Source: Okapia johnstoni (lineage: Eukaryota > Chordata > Mammalia > Artiodactyla > Giraffidae). Taken from it: 64,000 nucleotides of DNA. Both the position numbers and the translations under genes were made by a program. Below the pieces are notes generated by a model. It had not been told where the DNA came from. It worked only from the letters and a program-made list of their open reading frames with translations, and made no database searches. The stretch lies in NCBI GenBank assembly GCA_024291935.2, contig CM044315.1, positions 56,766,385-56,830,384 of the forward strand, given 5' to 3'. Positions 47,484-59,255 of the stretch are shown one piece after another (the stretch's first letter is position 1; each line of letters opens with the position of its first letter).

Positions 47484-48410
47484 TTGAATTGAAAATTATG
47501 TAATACTTCTAGAACTTTGGTAAGTGAAGCCATATGTAAGAATTCAGGTATTAAAAAAGAAGTCTATTTATTAATAATGTTTTTTTTTTCAATAAAACAT
47601 TATATAAGAAGGTGCCAAATAGTTTTTATCAATGTGAAGCTGCTAAGAAACTAGTAGATCTTAACTGAGAGCAAATAACAATAGGTGATACCAGGTATTT
47701 TAACCAAAAATGATCTTTTATTTTTTATACAGCTATCTGGAAAAGTTATCATAATGTGTGCTAAAACTGTACTTACTTAAATTTTGAAAACTGACATTTT
47801 CTCATCAAGATTAAGCTGTAATTCTGTTTAAAAAAAAAAAACGTATCTGCACATACTTATGGATGTTACTTAAAGAACTAGTCGTTTTAGTTGTTTATAA
47901 TTACTTTTTTTTCTAAGTAAGAATGTGAAGAATATTTGGAAACTTGATGAATTAATTTTCATCTACTAAATATTGCACTCTTATATATTCTTTTTCTACT
48001 TTTGATCTATTTATATATGTATATGTTTTTAAAATATGTATATATAAGACTTTGGTTTGCCTTTAACATTTACCCCAACTGCTTCAGTCATTCATTTTTT
48101 TCCAGTAAATATCTTTTGCATTCTAATTGTCATGAATCTACAAGAAGGTAGAGATATGAAAGAAGTAGAAGGCAATCACACGTTCATTTAAAAGATATTT
48201 ATTTAGCAACTGCTATATGCTTTTCATTCTTCAAGATGTGGAGAGAAAATGGTGAATAAAACAAAAAACCTCTTCCCCTTAAATATTTTCTAATCAAGGA
48301 AAATATACCTATTATATACTTAAAATAACAGTACAACCCCTGAAATCAAGTCATGAGGATTCATTCCTACTGAAGACTAGCCTTTTTAATGATGAAACAG
48401 TTCTCTAAGC
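47484..48410 (+). other. DEPDC1 3' untranslated region, proximal part
   Basis: A/T-rich DNA without any open frame of note. It holds the proximal AATAAA and several short A and T runs. A degenerate stretch at about 48190-48300 resembles an old interspersed repeat (tail pattern GGTGAATAAAACA). No gene on either strand. Confidence 0.6.
47591..47596 (+). promoter_or_regulatory. Proximal poly(A) signal candidate for DEPDC1
   Basis: AATAAA, 108 nt after the stop codon, preceded by a T tract. Human DEPDC1 messages have a long 3' UTR, so this would give a short-UTR form. Confidence 0.5.
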
Positions 48411-48590
48411 TAGTGTTTTTTAAATTGGTGCATATTAGAAGCACCAGGAGAGTTTTAAAATAAACAATGCTCCGGCCCTACCTTATATTGATTAAATCAA
48501 AATTTTAAGGGATAGCATATAGGCCTCAGTATTTTTTAAACTCTCCAGGTGAATCCAATATTCAGCCAACTTTGAGAATCAGTGCCCTAA
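48411..48590 (+). mobile_element. hAT-Charlie nonautonomous relic (MER5/MER20-like)
   Basis: Reads GTGCATATTAGAAGCACCAG near the start and CTCCAGGTGAATCC, then TTTGAGAATCAGTG, near the end. This is the recognisable skeleton of a MER5/MER20-type element. Strongly diverged; the subfamily is uncertain. Confidence 0.6.
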
Positions 48591-48678
48591 ATACTTTGTA
48601 TAAATAAAAAGTCAAACTGGTATCGCATTGGCTTTATTATTTCATGGAAGAAGATCCCAAGTGTAAGGTCTTATCATC

Positions 48679-49347
48679 TTTTTTTTTTTAATCTATTTTT
48701 TTACTTTACAATATTGTATTGGTTTTGCCATACATTGACATGAATCTGCCATGGGTGTACATGTGTTCCCCTTCCAGAACCCCCCTCCCACCTCCCTCCC
48801 CCATCCCATCCCTCTGGGTCATCCCAGTACACCAGCCCCGAGCACCCTGTATCGTGCTTCGAACCTGGACTGGCGATTCGTTTCACATATGATAATTTAC
48901 ATGCTTCAATGCCATTCTCCCATATCATCCCACCCTCGCCCTCTCCCATAGAGTCCATAATACTGTTCTATTTATCCGTGTCTCTTTTAATGTCTCGCAT
49001 ACAGGGTTATCTTTACCGATTGACTAAATACCATATATATGTGTTAGCATACTGTATTGGTGTTTTTCTTTCTGGCTTACTTCACTCTGTATAATGGGCT
49101 CCAGTTTCACCCACCTCATTAGAACTGATTCGAATGTATTCTTTTTAATGGCTGAGTAATATTCCATTGTGTATATGTACCACAGCTTCCTTATCCATTC
49201 ATCTGCTGATGGACATCTAGGGTGCTTCCATGTCCTGGCTATTATAAACTGTGCTGCGATGAACATTGGGGTACACGTGTCTCTTTCAAGTCTGGTTTCC
49301 TCCGTGTGTATGCCCAGCAGTGGGATTGCTGGGTCATATGGCAGCTT
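48679..49347 (-). mobile_element. L1 3' end, 5'-truncated, antisense
   Basis: Starts with a T run (the element's poly(A) tail read in reverse). It continues through the L1 3' UTR (a C-rich, GGGTCATCC-type block) into the ORF2 C-terminus; the minus strand encodes SADEWIRKLWYIYTMEYYSA. Truncated at about 49347. It sits downstream of the proximal DEPDC1 poly(A) signal, so longer DEPDC1 messages would carry it in antisense. I found no convincing target-site duplication. Confidence 0.88.
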
Positions 49348-49909
49348 AATAGAAGGTTCTCCAAATTTCTGCTTGACTAACAGTACAAACTTGAAGCAGT
49401 TTTTCTTCCAAATTTTTCTGAAGATTATTTAATATCTATTTGGTAAGTGTAAAAATATACATATTGACTGGGATGTAATAGATACTTATTGTTCAATGAC
49501 TGTTTTGATTTCTCAGTGTAGTATCATACTATAAAATAACAATGTTCCATTGAGATTAATATTTTTATTAAAAATAGGAACAGAAAATAACATATCTTTT
49601 GCCCAGAAACCTTAGCTAAAAATATTGAACCAAATTAGAATTCTTCCCGAGATGTTTATAGACTCAAACACTTCTTGTTTAAAGGTGTGTACTTGTGTGA
49701 ATTATGTTGTGTTATTGCGATAAAAACTATTTATTGCAATTATGTTATTGCAATAAAAAACTATTGTGGGTTCTGTAACAATTTAATTTTGTATTTATTG
49801 ATTGATATTAAGTATATAAATGCTATAAAGACATAGTAAACTTTCATCTCTGTTAGTGTGCATTCAATTGAGGTTAAAGAGTACATGATGTAACACTTAA
49901 ATAATGTAA
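49348..49909. other. Probable distal DEPDC1 3' UTR and flank
   Basis: A/T-rich. Contains the duplicated poly(A)-signal region at 49701-49765. No coding frame. Confidence 0.45.
49752..49757 (+). promoter_or_regulatory. Distal poly(A) signal candidate for DEPDC1
   Basis: AATAAA followed by GT-rich TTGTGGGTTCTGT, a plausible downstream element. Use of it gives a 3' UTR of about 2.3 kb, close to the length I expect from human. It lies in the second copy of a small local duplication whose first copy has GATAAA. Confidence 0.45.
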
Positions 49910-50132
49910 ACTCTGAAGTCAGATTTGAATCCTACTGTGCTATTTACTATGTAACCTCAGACAAGTTATTTAACTTCTCTAAATCCCAGTTTTCTCTTAT
50001 CTGTATGATAAAGGTTATAAAAGTACATGTCTGTTAGGATGTTGTGAGCATTAAATACAATAATGCATGAGAGAAGTGTTTAGCACAGTATCTAGCATAG
50101 AATAGGCACTCTATAAATGTTAGAAATTAATA
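49910..50132 (+). repeat. MIR SINE
   Basis: Near full length: TCAGATTTGAATCCTACTGT, GACAAGTTATTTAACTTCTC, then GTTTAGCACAGTATCTAGCA. Confidence 0.88.
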
Positions 50133-50829
50133 CTAGAAACACCTAGAAACACTAGAAGAGATTGTAGGAAAAAATATAGTCCTCTCAATTTCTTTGAGCA
50201 GAAGGGAAGGAACCAAAACAAAATTGTGAACAATTTCTTGTTAAACTTACTTGTAGTGTGTGTCTTATTAAACTATTTTTAGTTATGAAAGAAAGCTTCT
50301 GATTGTACATACTGGTTGAAAATATTTGTCTAGTATAAAGAAAAAAGTTAATGAGAAAGGAAAGCATTAATGTCTTCAGAAGCAATCCTTGAATATGTGA
50401 AAGCATAAAGGATACATTACACAAGTAGAACGCTTAGCCTTTGACTGGAGTGTGGACAGATACCATTGTATCAGGAAAAAAAAAAAAGAGTCTTCAATTT
50501 CAAATATTGATGGGTTGATTTGATGTTAAATGCTTATAGAAAGTTTCTTCTAATACTTTTACTTTCTTGGGAAAAAAGAATCAAAATCATCCCTTGAAAG
50601 TAAAGCATTTTGGGGAAGATGTTGCAAATTCAAGGAAGAGGATATGAGATGGTCTATCAAATCTGTTGGAACACGTAGGAAATTTTATTTATGGTGCCAG
50701 AAGTTATCGCCACCAGGCATTCCCACTAGCCTTTGCTAATTGCTGTCATTTAGTGATCCACTCTTCTCATATACTATCTAGTTAATCTATACTCAGTAGT
50801 GCAAAGTACAAAGATTTTCCTACTGACTA

Positions 50830-50945
50830 GCTTTCTGTCCTTGGAAAGTGTAAACTCTGAGTTTCCTCATCCATAAAATATGAATAATAACATCTACCTA
50901 ACCAAGTTGTAAGGATAATTAAAAGAGGCAATATAAAGTATTTAA
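50830..50945 (+). repeat. MIR SINE fragment
   Basis: GAGTTTCCTCATCCATAAAA, ATGAATAATAACATCTACCT. Confidence 0.75.
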
Positions 50946-51640
50946 ATCTTGAACTTAGCAAGCCTAAGCTCAATTTCTAGGTCCTTTCCTCTTATATTGA
51001 ATTTAATAAAATTTCTACTGATTAAAACTCCTTTCCTTCCAAATCTGTCCTCATATCTCACAATATATTTTCTGTTCTCTTCTATCAGTGGTGATATTTT
51101 TACCTCATGTTTGGAAGAATTAAAAATAGTTCCAGAATTTTATATCCCTGCAGCCTGTTACCTCTCCAACAGATATATCTCCCTTTGATTTTGAAGGTAA
51201 AGCACATGTGTGTATATGTGTATGCATGTGGTATTATTGTTGAAACTCCTAGAAGAGAAATGAAGGATTGTGGTTTTAACATTAAACTCTAAATTCAAGG
51301 AAATAAAGTCAATTCACTGGAATAAAATTAACAGTTCTAAATACAATAAAGTATACCAACTTTATACTATAGGATCCTTTATACTATAGAATGTTTTATT
51401 AACTCAGAATTAACTTAGCTTTTGTATTAACTAAGAATATTATTTTCTAAGAACTAGGGGAAAAAATATACAGAATAGCTGTTTTTGATGTCTCCAGAAA
51501 ACCTCCCAGAATGTGTACTGAGGAAATGCAGAATGTATAAGACATTTGAAAATAGTTTGACTTCTGCTCATTATGAAAACAACTTTTGTATCATTAATTG
51601 GTCTCTAACTTATCCTTCCATAAGCAACTAGAAAACCAAG
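50946..51640. other. Gene-free spacer
   Basis: A/T-rich DNA; nothing recognised on either strand. Confidence 0.55.
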
Positions 51641-51642
51641 TA

Positions 51643-51721
51643 TTGAGTTGGCCAAAAATTTCTTTCAAGTTTTTCCATAACATCTTATGAAAAGCCCAAA
51701 CAAGCTTTTTGGCCAGTCCAA
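51643..51721 (+). mobile_element. Mariner-type MITE (79 bp)
   Basis: Near-palindromic: TTGAGTTGGCCAAAAA at the left, CTTTTTGGCCAGTCCAA at the right, preceded by TA. This matches the short mariner-derived repeats common in ruminants. Confidence 0.88.
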
Positions 51722-51828
51722 TGTATGAAGCAACTGTTAATAGATACCAACTACAGATAATAAAAGACTGATTCCTCAGAAAATGAAAACAAAGGAGGTA
51801 AGCCCTATGCATGTGTGCATAGTCACAT

Positions 51829-51984
51829 CCACCTCTGTCCATGGAATTTTTCAGGCAAGAATACTGGAGGGAGTTGCCATTTCCTTCTCCAGTGGATCTT
51901 CCCAGCCCAGGGATCGAACCTGTATCTCGTGTCTTCTTCATTGGTAGGCGAGGTCTTTACCAGCTGAGCCACTGGGGAATCCCT
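51829..51984 (-). mobile_element. BovA SINE, antisense, truncated
   Basis: CACCTCTGTCCATGGAATTT to GAGCCACTGGGGAATCCC. Confidence 0.88.
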
Positions 51985-52079
51985 ATGATTGTCTCCAGAT
52001 TACTGCCTACAGGCAGTTGCCAGGCCACAGTGCAGGGAGGGACAGCCAAAATAAAGCTCAGTGTCTCAGTGCATTAAGA

Positions 52080-52926
52080 GCTAGAGATCAGAGGAGGACT
52101 GAGGAAGCTATTAAAAAATACAGAAGACAAAAAGTTATAAAAAAAAAAAATCTTCAGAGATCTGCAGTGGTCTAAAGGTTTTGTTGAGTACTAATTGGCA
52201 CGAGTCAGGGTGAAGTAAGTCAGTTGAGTACTTAAAAAGGGGGGGGTGGGGGGCAAGAAAAGAATGGACTGAAAAGCGGTAAACCAAACAATCTCAGTAC
52301 CTCACAGATCTGGGAATACATATTCCCATCTGTCAAAGTATAGAGAACCTCTAATACTTGGGGCATTGGGTAGCATCTATAAAAGAGTTGTGCTTCAGTA
52401 GTGGGCCACGTGAGCACTAGAATAAAAACTGCTATGAATTCACCCTACTATAAATCTTAAAAACAAGCCTCAAAATGTTCACATTGCTCTTCAAGTAACT
52501 TCCTGTGTGGCAGAACAATACTTTAAAGAAATACAACAAAATCCACATTTAGCAGTGTAAAAATTACAATGTCCAGCATCCAATAAAAAATTGTCAGACA
52601 TGCAAAGAAACAGAAAAATATATAATCCATAGCCAGAAGTAAAAGTGATCAATAGAAATGTACCTAGATATAACAGAGATAATGAAATTAACAGGCACTT
52701 TAACAGTTATTATAGGTATTGTAAATATTTTCTAAGATATAAAGAAAATCAGGAATATATTGTTAGATATGGAAGATACAAAAAAGATTCAAAGATAATT
52801 CTAGAGATTAAAACTATAATATCCAAAATGAAAAATAAATGTAATAAAATTAAGAGCAAATTAGACGCAGCAGAAGAAAAGATTCATGAACTTGGAAACA
52901 GCAATATCCACTACCCAAAATAAAGT
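52080..52926 (+). mobile_element. HAL1/L1 ORF1-type element, 5' part
   Basis: Leader (CTCACAGATCTGGGAATACA) and ORF1 start region (AGAAACAGAAAAATATATAA, GAAGAAAAGATTCATGAAC). A G-run lies near 52240. Continuous with the part after 53320 once the insertion is removed. Confidence 0.75.
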
Positions 52927-52998
52927 TCCCTGGTGGTCTAGTGGCTAGGATTCAGCACTTTCACCGCCATAGCCTGGGTTCGATTCCTGGTAAGGGAA
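52927..52998 (+). pseudogene. tRNA-Glu(TTC)-like sequence, not functional
   Basis: A box TGGTCTAGTGG, anticodon loop CTTTCAC (anticodon TTC), B box GGTTCGATTCC and a near-complete acceptor stem (TCCCTGG with TAAGGGA). Three of five anticodon-stem pairs are broken and one acceptor pair is mismatched, so I call it a tRNA pseudogene. Confidence 0.8.
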
Positions 52999-53309
52999 GG
53001 TATGATTTTGGGCTTTCCTGATAGCTCAGTTGGTAAAGAATCCACCTGCAATGCAGGGGACACTGGTTTGATTTCTGGAGAAAGGATAGGCTACCCACTC
53101 CAGTATTCTTGGGCTTCCCTTGTGGCTCAGCTGGTTAAGAATCCACCTGCAATGTGGGAGACCTGGGTTCAATCCTTGGATTGGGAAGATCCCCTGGAGA
53201 AGGGAAAGGCTACCCACTCCAGTATTCTGGCCTGGAGAATTCCATGGACTGTACAGTCCATGCGGTTGCAAAGAGTCAGACACGACTGAGTGACTTTCAC
53301 TTTCATTTT
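52927..53309 (+). mobile_element. Chimeric retroposon: tRNA-Glu(TTC)-like unit fused to Bov-tA2
   Basis: A 72-nt tRNA-Glu-like unit (52927-52998) is followed after a 12-nt linker by a complete Bov-tA2 (53011-53309). Identical 11-bp repeats CAAAATAAAGT (52916-52926 and 53310-53320) bracket the whole 383-bp unit. Removing the unit and one repeat restores an uninterrupted HAL1. The pair therefore inserted as one RNA-derived unit. Confidence 0.85.
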
Positions 53310-53320
53310 CAAAATAAAGT

Positions 53321-53690
53321 ACAAAGGAAGCAAAACTGAAAGAAACAAAAAGAACAGAGTTTCAGTGAGCTATGTGAAAATATGAAACTGAAAGTTGTGT
53401 GAATTAGAGCCTAGAAATGAAAGAAGAAAAAGGGAGGGCATAAAAGTTACTGGCCAAAAATAATGGCTGAAGTTTTCCTAAATGTGACAAAAACCATAAA
53501 CCCATAGAAGTTCAAGTAACACAGCAAAAGAAAAACAAATCTGCACCAAGGCACATGTAATCAAGTTGCTGAAAACTAATGATAAAAAGGAAAATCTTAT
53601 AAGCATTCAGAGAAAAACAATTTATACAAAGGAACAAAAATAAGAATTATAGACTTATTTTTAAAAACTGTAAATGAGAAGACAATTAAG
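53321..53690 (+). mobile_element. HAL1/L1 ORF1-type element, 3' part
   Basis: AACAGAGTTTCAGTGAGCTA, TGGCTGAAGTTTTCCTAAAT, AAGGCACATGTAATCAAGTT, GATAAAAAGGAAAATCTTAT follow the ORF1 order of the part before 52926. Confidence 0.78.
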
Positions 53691-53951
53691 TGATACTGTT
53701 TTAGATTTGTTTTCTTGGTTGAGAATTGGTGTAAATTCACCACCAGTAAAAATTTTCACGAGAGCTGTCAGTATGCTACCAACCACCAGTAATAGTCTCT
53801 TCATTACAAGCTAGCCATTGATTGATCAGATCCAAAATCCTAGTTTAGTCAGCTTCGTTGGACTAGTCTTAGTTCTGCCTTAGGTCATGTTACCCATATT
53901 ACAGTACTGAGACAAATATTTGTGTGTTGGAGATTACTGAGTAGTACATTT

Positions 53952-54163
53952 AGCTGACTCAATGGAAAAGACCCTGATACTGGGAAAGACTGAAGGCAAA
54001 AAGAGAAAGGAGCAGCAGAGGATGAGATGATTAGATGTCATCCCCGACTCAATAGACATGAATTTGAACAAACTCTGGGAGACAGTGAAGAACAGGGAGA
54101 CTTGGCATGCTGCAGTCCATAGGGTCACGAAACATCAGACACAACTTAACAACTGAACAACAC
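53952..54163 (+). mobile_element. BovB LINE 3'-end fragment
   Basis: GACTCAATGGAAAAGACCCT to the terminus ACAACTTAACAACTGAAC. Confidence 0.92.
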
Positions 54164-54350
54164 TTAGCAATACTTGCAAAAGTGATGGGGAGTGGGAAGG
54201 ACGGGGCAAAAGAAAAGGCTGAACTGCAACAGAATCATAACAGAGGCCTCAACTGATCCCATGAACAGGCTTTGGAGCTGGGATGGGCCTTCAGAATTGT
54301 CCAAAATTGAACAAAGGAACTGAGCCTTTGTACCTTCATCTAAGGGAAAG

Positions 54351-54546
54351 TGTTAGTCGCTCAGTCATGACTGACTCTTTGTGACCCCATGGACTGTAGC
54401 CCACCAGGCTCCCCTGTCCATGGGATTCTGCAGGCAAGAATACTGGATTGGGCTACCATTTCCTTCAGGGGATCTTCCTGACCCAGGGATTGAACCTGGG
54501 TCTCCTGCATTGCAGGAAGATTAACCATCTGAGCCACCAGGGAAGG
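54351..54546 (-). mobile_element. Bov-tA SINE, antisense
   Basis: GTGTTAGTCGCTCAGTCATG to GAGCCACCAGGGAAG. Confidence 0.92.
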
Positions 54547-55849
54547 TACCTTCCTGTAAACCAGTCTCTAAATATGGGTTGATTTGGGGGGAGGTGCAAC
54601 CCTGGGTGAAGCAGTTCCCTCCAGTCAAGCATGGTTCCTAAAGAGGACTGCAGCCGTTATCCCTGACTGGTGAGAAGTGAATGACTCAGCACAGAAGGGG
54701 TTCTATGGGGAACACCTCATATCCACTGCAAGGAATCCCTAGCATTAAAATGAACAAACTAGAAAAGGGATTGAATTAATATGAGAGAGGTTATGAGAAT
54801 TGATGTTTTGGGATATTATTTGCTTTATTGTTTGTTGATTTATAAAAAAGCAATGTCTATCATATTAATAGATGGTTTGGAATTGAAAAATTTAAATTGC
54901 CTGTAATCTTAACAATCAGATAAAGCCCTATGAAATCTTGGAGTATCCTATCTCTCAACAACTCAGAAGAAAGTAGCTCTCTTTTTGTCTTCTAAGGCTT
55001 ATATAATTGAGATTAGCAGTAATTTTTCTTAAAAGTTCATGATGAAGCTAAAAATACAATGAAAGGACCTGCATTCTTATTCATTATGTACAATGTCTCA
55101 GACTTTTATATTTCGGGGTTTTTTGTCAGCTTTCTGATTTATATCTCGAAAATTCTCAAGACTGCATCCATCTTTAGATTTTTGCAGTTTCTACCTGTCT
55201 TCTTACAATTCAGTGATCTAACTTGCCAGGCATTACTTTATGTTCAAGTGAAGAGTCCAACATCTTTCTTTTCCCCATCTTAACATTGTGTGTCCCCTCC
55301 ACTCAGGTTTATATTTCACCTATTGCTAGGCTATAGTGCTATTAAGTGTTGCTATTAAGCACTTACTGGTCATTAAACAGAAAATTAAATTTCAAAATCA
55401 AATCATAAATTGGAAGAATTACATAGTTTAAAAATCACAGACAATGGAAGTTTAACTTTTGGAATCAGTGTTACATAATTTGTAAAGTGAATGTATTTTT
55501 AAGAAACCTATTAGTAAGTTAGATTTGGATGACTTGTGGGCAGCAGTGCCATCTGCAGGTCTGTGATGCCATTCTTCATAGTGTCTGGTGTTCTCTAAGA
55601 GATTTGACTCTACTGAATATTTATGGTTTTATAATGTCAAGTACAAAGTGGCATTAATCACAGACTGAAGAAGGATGAACTTATAAGTACAGATCCTCAT
55701 TAGAGATTTTTAAACCACTGAGCTAATATCAACTGCCATTTCCATATTAATAATTCAAATGTTAAGCATAATGTGTAAGATCTAGACTATATATGTGAAA
55801 TGAGCATAGATATTGGAATAATGCTCTAGAAATGGGTTCTAATTGTGTA
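54547..55849. other. Gene-free spacer
   Basis: No coding frame; no repeat recognised with confidence. Confidence 0.5.
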
Positions 55850-56020
55850 TATATGATCAGCTGTGTGACATTAAAGAAATTAATTAACTTCTCTGAAATG
55901 CAGTATTTTTAATTTATAAAATGGGAATAATACTTCCTTCCTTACATCTTTGAGAGCTCAAAATACATAAAATGTATAAAGTGCCTAGCACAAGTGTGCA
56001 TACAATATGCTATCAATTGA
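55850..56020 (+). repeat. MIR SINE
   Basis: CAGCTGTGTGACATTAAAGA, then TTTATAAAATGGGAATAATA and GTGCCTAGCACAAGTGTGC. Confidence 0.82.
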
Positions 56021-57394
56021 TAATAGTTCCTTTTCCCTTAAAACTAGAACAAAAATCTCAAGACCATTTACTGTCTTTGTACCTACTGCCTTTAAGAGTT
56101 CTAAAATATATCATTGCCTTTTTGGATAAAGTAGAATTTGGGATATTTATCCTATCCTGTATATCTTTTCATTTTTATGTCTTTTATAAAATTTAAATGT
56201 AGATATATAAGTTGGTAGCTGCATAGAGTATTTCTATAATATATTTATAAGAAATGATAAACAGTGATTGCTGAATTTGGGGAGTATAAATGAGTCTTAT
56301 TTTTTTAATGTGTGTACCCCTAAAACTGTTTTAATTTTTATCATGTCCAACATTACTTTTTCCAAAATAGAATGCTAATAAATATAAATATTTGGAAAAG
56401 GAAAATATCTGAGATTATCCTTATATTAAAGTGAATGGCAATTCCTTCACTTCACCCCCACCTCTATAAATCTTTGCTTCTAAATAAGACAGAGAACAGA
56501 AGTCTTACCTGAGCAATTCACATTAAGAGTAAATTTTCTCTAAAATCATAATGTATACTTTCAAGGGAATCTGTAGACAGCTTTCTTCAAAATTGGTAAA
56601 ATGGAATAAACTGCCTAAGATCTGTCCTCTTAGAAAGCAGAGGGTGACATGATTATTCAGTTGCTAGCTCTGTGACTACATAGTAGACTATGATTTCCAT
56701 GGTCATTGATGGACATGCCCAGAATAACACCATATTTGAATCACCTGACATGCATGTTTCCAGCTGAGGTTGAGCAAGATAAGGCTCTACCTTCTTGTTT
56801 CAGCTCTCATGCTGTAAATACGTGTCCTTTTTACAGTTATACAGTGCCATGTTTTTATTTAGGGCTTTTCATAGTTGACTTCACTGTTTAAAATGAACCG
56901 CAAGTATAGTGCTGAAGTGCTGCCTTTTGTTCCTAAGAATAACAAGGTGGTGATGTTCCTGATGAGCAAATGAATGTGTTAGGTAAACTCCATTCAGGCA
57001 CGAGTTATAGAACTGTTGGCTATCAGTTAAATGTTAATGAATCAACAAAACAATTAAGTAATGCATTTTTAAACAGAAACATACATAAAACAAGGTTACA
57101 GATTAGTCAGTTTATGAAAACATTAGGGCCAAAGGCTTGAAGGAACCTAACTCTATAATTCCCCTAGGAGCAAAGGTTCGGGATTGCTATTTCAGTGTTT
57201 GCCCTGACTTTATAGAAACATTATATTGCCGTATGTTTACAAAAGAGTGGAGGTATCATGGCTGACTTTGTCCCCCAGCACCTTTCCTCTATTTTCCAAA
57301 TTTATTCTAATGAACATACACTAATTTTACTACAAGGAATAAAATTTTTCAAAATATATACAATATTAAAGATATGCAATAAAAGTAAAAAACA
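56021..57394. other. Gene-free spacer
   Basis: A/T-rich; nothing recognised. Confidence 0.5.
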
Positions 57395-57600
57395 TTGATT
57401 TAGCAGTCATATGGATTTGAGTTACTGCTTTGCCATTTAATGGCTATGTAACTTTGGGAACGTTGTTTAACTTTTTCACAAACTATATACACATCTATAA
57501 AACAGATAATATGTAACTTGGAAAGTTATTCTGAGGATTTGCAACAATGTATCTAAGTTGTCTAGCTCAATATCTGGTATTCATGGAACTCAAAACAATG
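57395..57600 (+). repeat. MIR SINE
   Basis: ATGGCTATGTAACTTTGGGA, ACATCTATAAAACAGATAAT, CTCAATATCTGGTATTC. Confidence 0.78.
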
Positions 57601-57882
57601 TAACTATTAATATTAATTCTCTCCTAGGACTAAATCACAGAAGCCCAAGCCTCAGAGGCTCAACGGGTCTTTGAAAAATCATGATTCTCTTCCCAGTTAT
57701 TATCCCCATTCACAAGCACAAATTTAATAGATTCAGTGCTTCAGCTTCTGTACACACTCTTGTTCCATCAACTGTTTGTTGAGTATCCACAATGTGTAGA
57801 AACTCTTCTATTGGTGAATAAAATAAAGTCTCTGTTTTGGGGTATGTTAAATCACATGATTTAGGCCTTTGTAGAAGAACTA

Positions 57883-58097
57883 CGGTTTCCCATGTGGCTC
57901 AGTGGTAAAGATTCCGCCTGCCAAGCAGGAAATGTGGGTTCAATCCCTGAGTCGGGAAAATCCCCTGGAGAAGGAAATGGCAACCCGCTCCAGTATTCTT
58001 GCCTGGGAAATCCCATGGAAAGAAGAGCCTAGTGGGCTACAGCCCATGGAGTCACAAAGAGTCAGACACAACTTAGTGACTAAACAGCAACAGTAGC
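57883..58097 (+). mobile_element. Bov-tA SINE with perfect duplications
   Basis: TTTCCCATGTGGCTCAGTGG to an AGC-rich tail. Flanked by AGAAGAACTA at 57873-57882 and 58098-58107. Confidence 0.95.
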
Positions 58098-58559
58098 AGA
58101 AGAACTATGACTTTGACCTCCACATATATTTCATCCACTACCCAGATGTGGGGATGGAGCGATTAACCTTAAAATACTGCATATTCTGCAAGTGCTTCCT
58201 TTTTGAATCAAGTCCATCAGAAATTTGCTCAGGTACAGCCCCAGATTTTTACCCCTAAACTCGTTTAATATCTGTGGCATCATAGTACTTGATTTTTCTT
58301 CTAACAATAACTCTCCAAAGCTTGTTCCACCTGGACCCTTTTTCTCCTTTTCTTTGAGAGTTCATAGTATCTCCTTTCTCTCTTTACCAACCTGGGGAGA
58401 TTAAATTTGTTGAACATTTACACTAGGTTAGTCTGAGATGGTCAAGAGGATCTGACTATTACACAAATTTAGAAAATTTCTGAATGAAATCTCTATTTCA
58501 AAAAAGTAGTTTTGAGAATAACTGAATCCGTATCTCAAATTTAATAAGGATGGTTTGTT

Positions 58560-59255
58560 GTTGTTATGGTTGTTCAGTAGTGTCTGATTCTTTGTGACCC
58601 CATGGACTGCAGCACTCCAGGCTTCCCTGTCCTTCACCATCTCCCGGAGCTTGCTCAAACTCATGTCCATTGAGTTGGGGATGCCATCCAACCATCTAGT
58701 CCTCTGTCATCCCCTTCTTCTCCTGCCTTCAATCTTGCCCAGCATTAGGGTCTTTTCCAGTGAATCGGCTCTTCACATCTGGTGGCCAAAGTATGGGAGC
58801 TTCAGCTTCAGCAGCAGTCCTACCAGTGAATATTCAGAGTTGATTTCTTTTAGTATTGACTGGTTTGACCTCCTTGCAGTCCAAGAGACTCTCAAGAGTC
58901 TTCTCCAACACCACAGCTCCAAAGTATCAATTCTTCAGTGCTCAGCCTTCTTTATGGTCCACCTTTCACATCCATCCATGACTACTGGAAAAACCATAGC
59001 TTTGACTATAATGAACTTTGTCATCAAAGAAATGTCTCTGCTTTTTAATACACTGTCTAGGTTTGTCATAGCTTTCCTTTCAAGGAGTAAGTGTCTTTTA
59101 ATTTCATGGCTGCAGTTACCATCTGCAGTGATTTTGGAACCTAAGAAAATAAAATATGTCACTGCTTCTACTTATTCCCCTTCTATTTGCCTGAAGTAAT
59201 GGGACCAGATGCCATGATCTTAGTTTTTTGAATGTTGAGTTTTAAGCCAGCTTTT
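58560..59255 (-). mobile_element. BovB LINE 3' end, antisense
   Basis: A (TTG)n-like tail, then reversed ORF2 C-terminus. Minus-strand frame 58935-59162 reads FIFLGSKITADGNCSHEIKR. Confidence 0.94.

Noticed and set aside
52927..52998. Functional tRNA-Glu gene
   Set aside because: A and B boxes remain, but the anticodon stem is broken at three pairs and it sits inside a retroposed unit.
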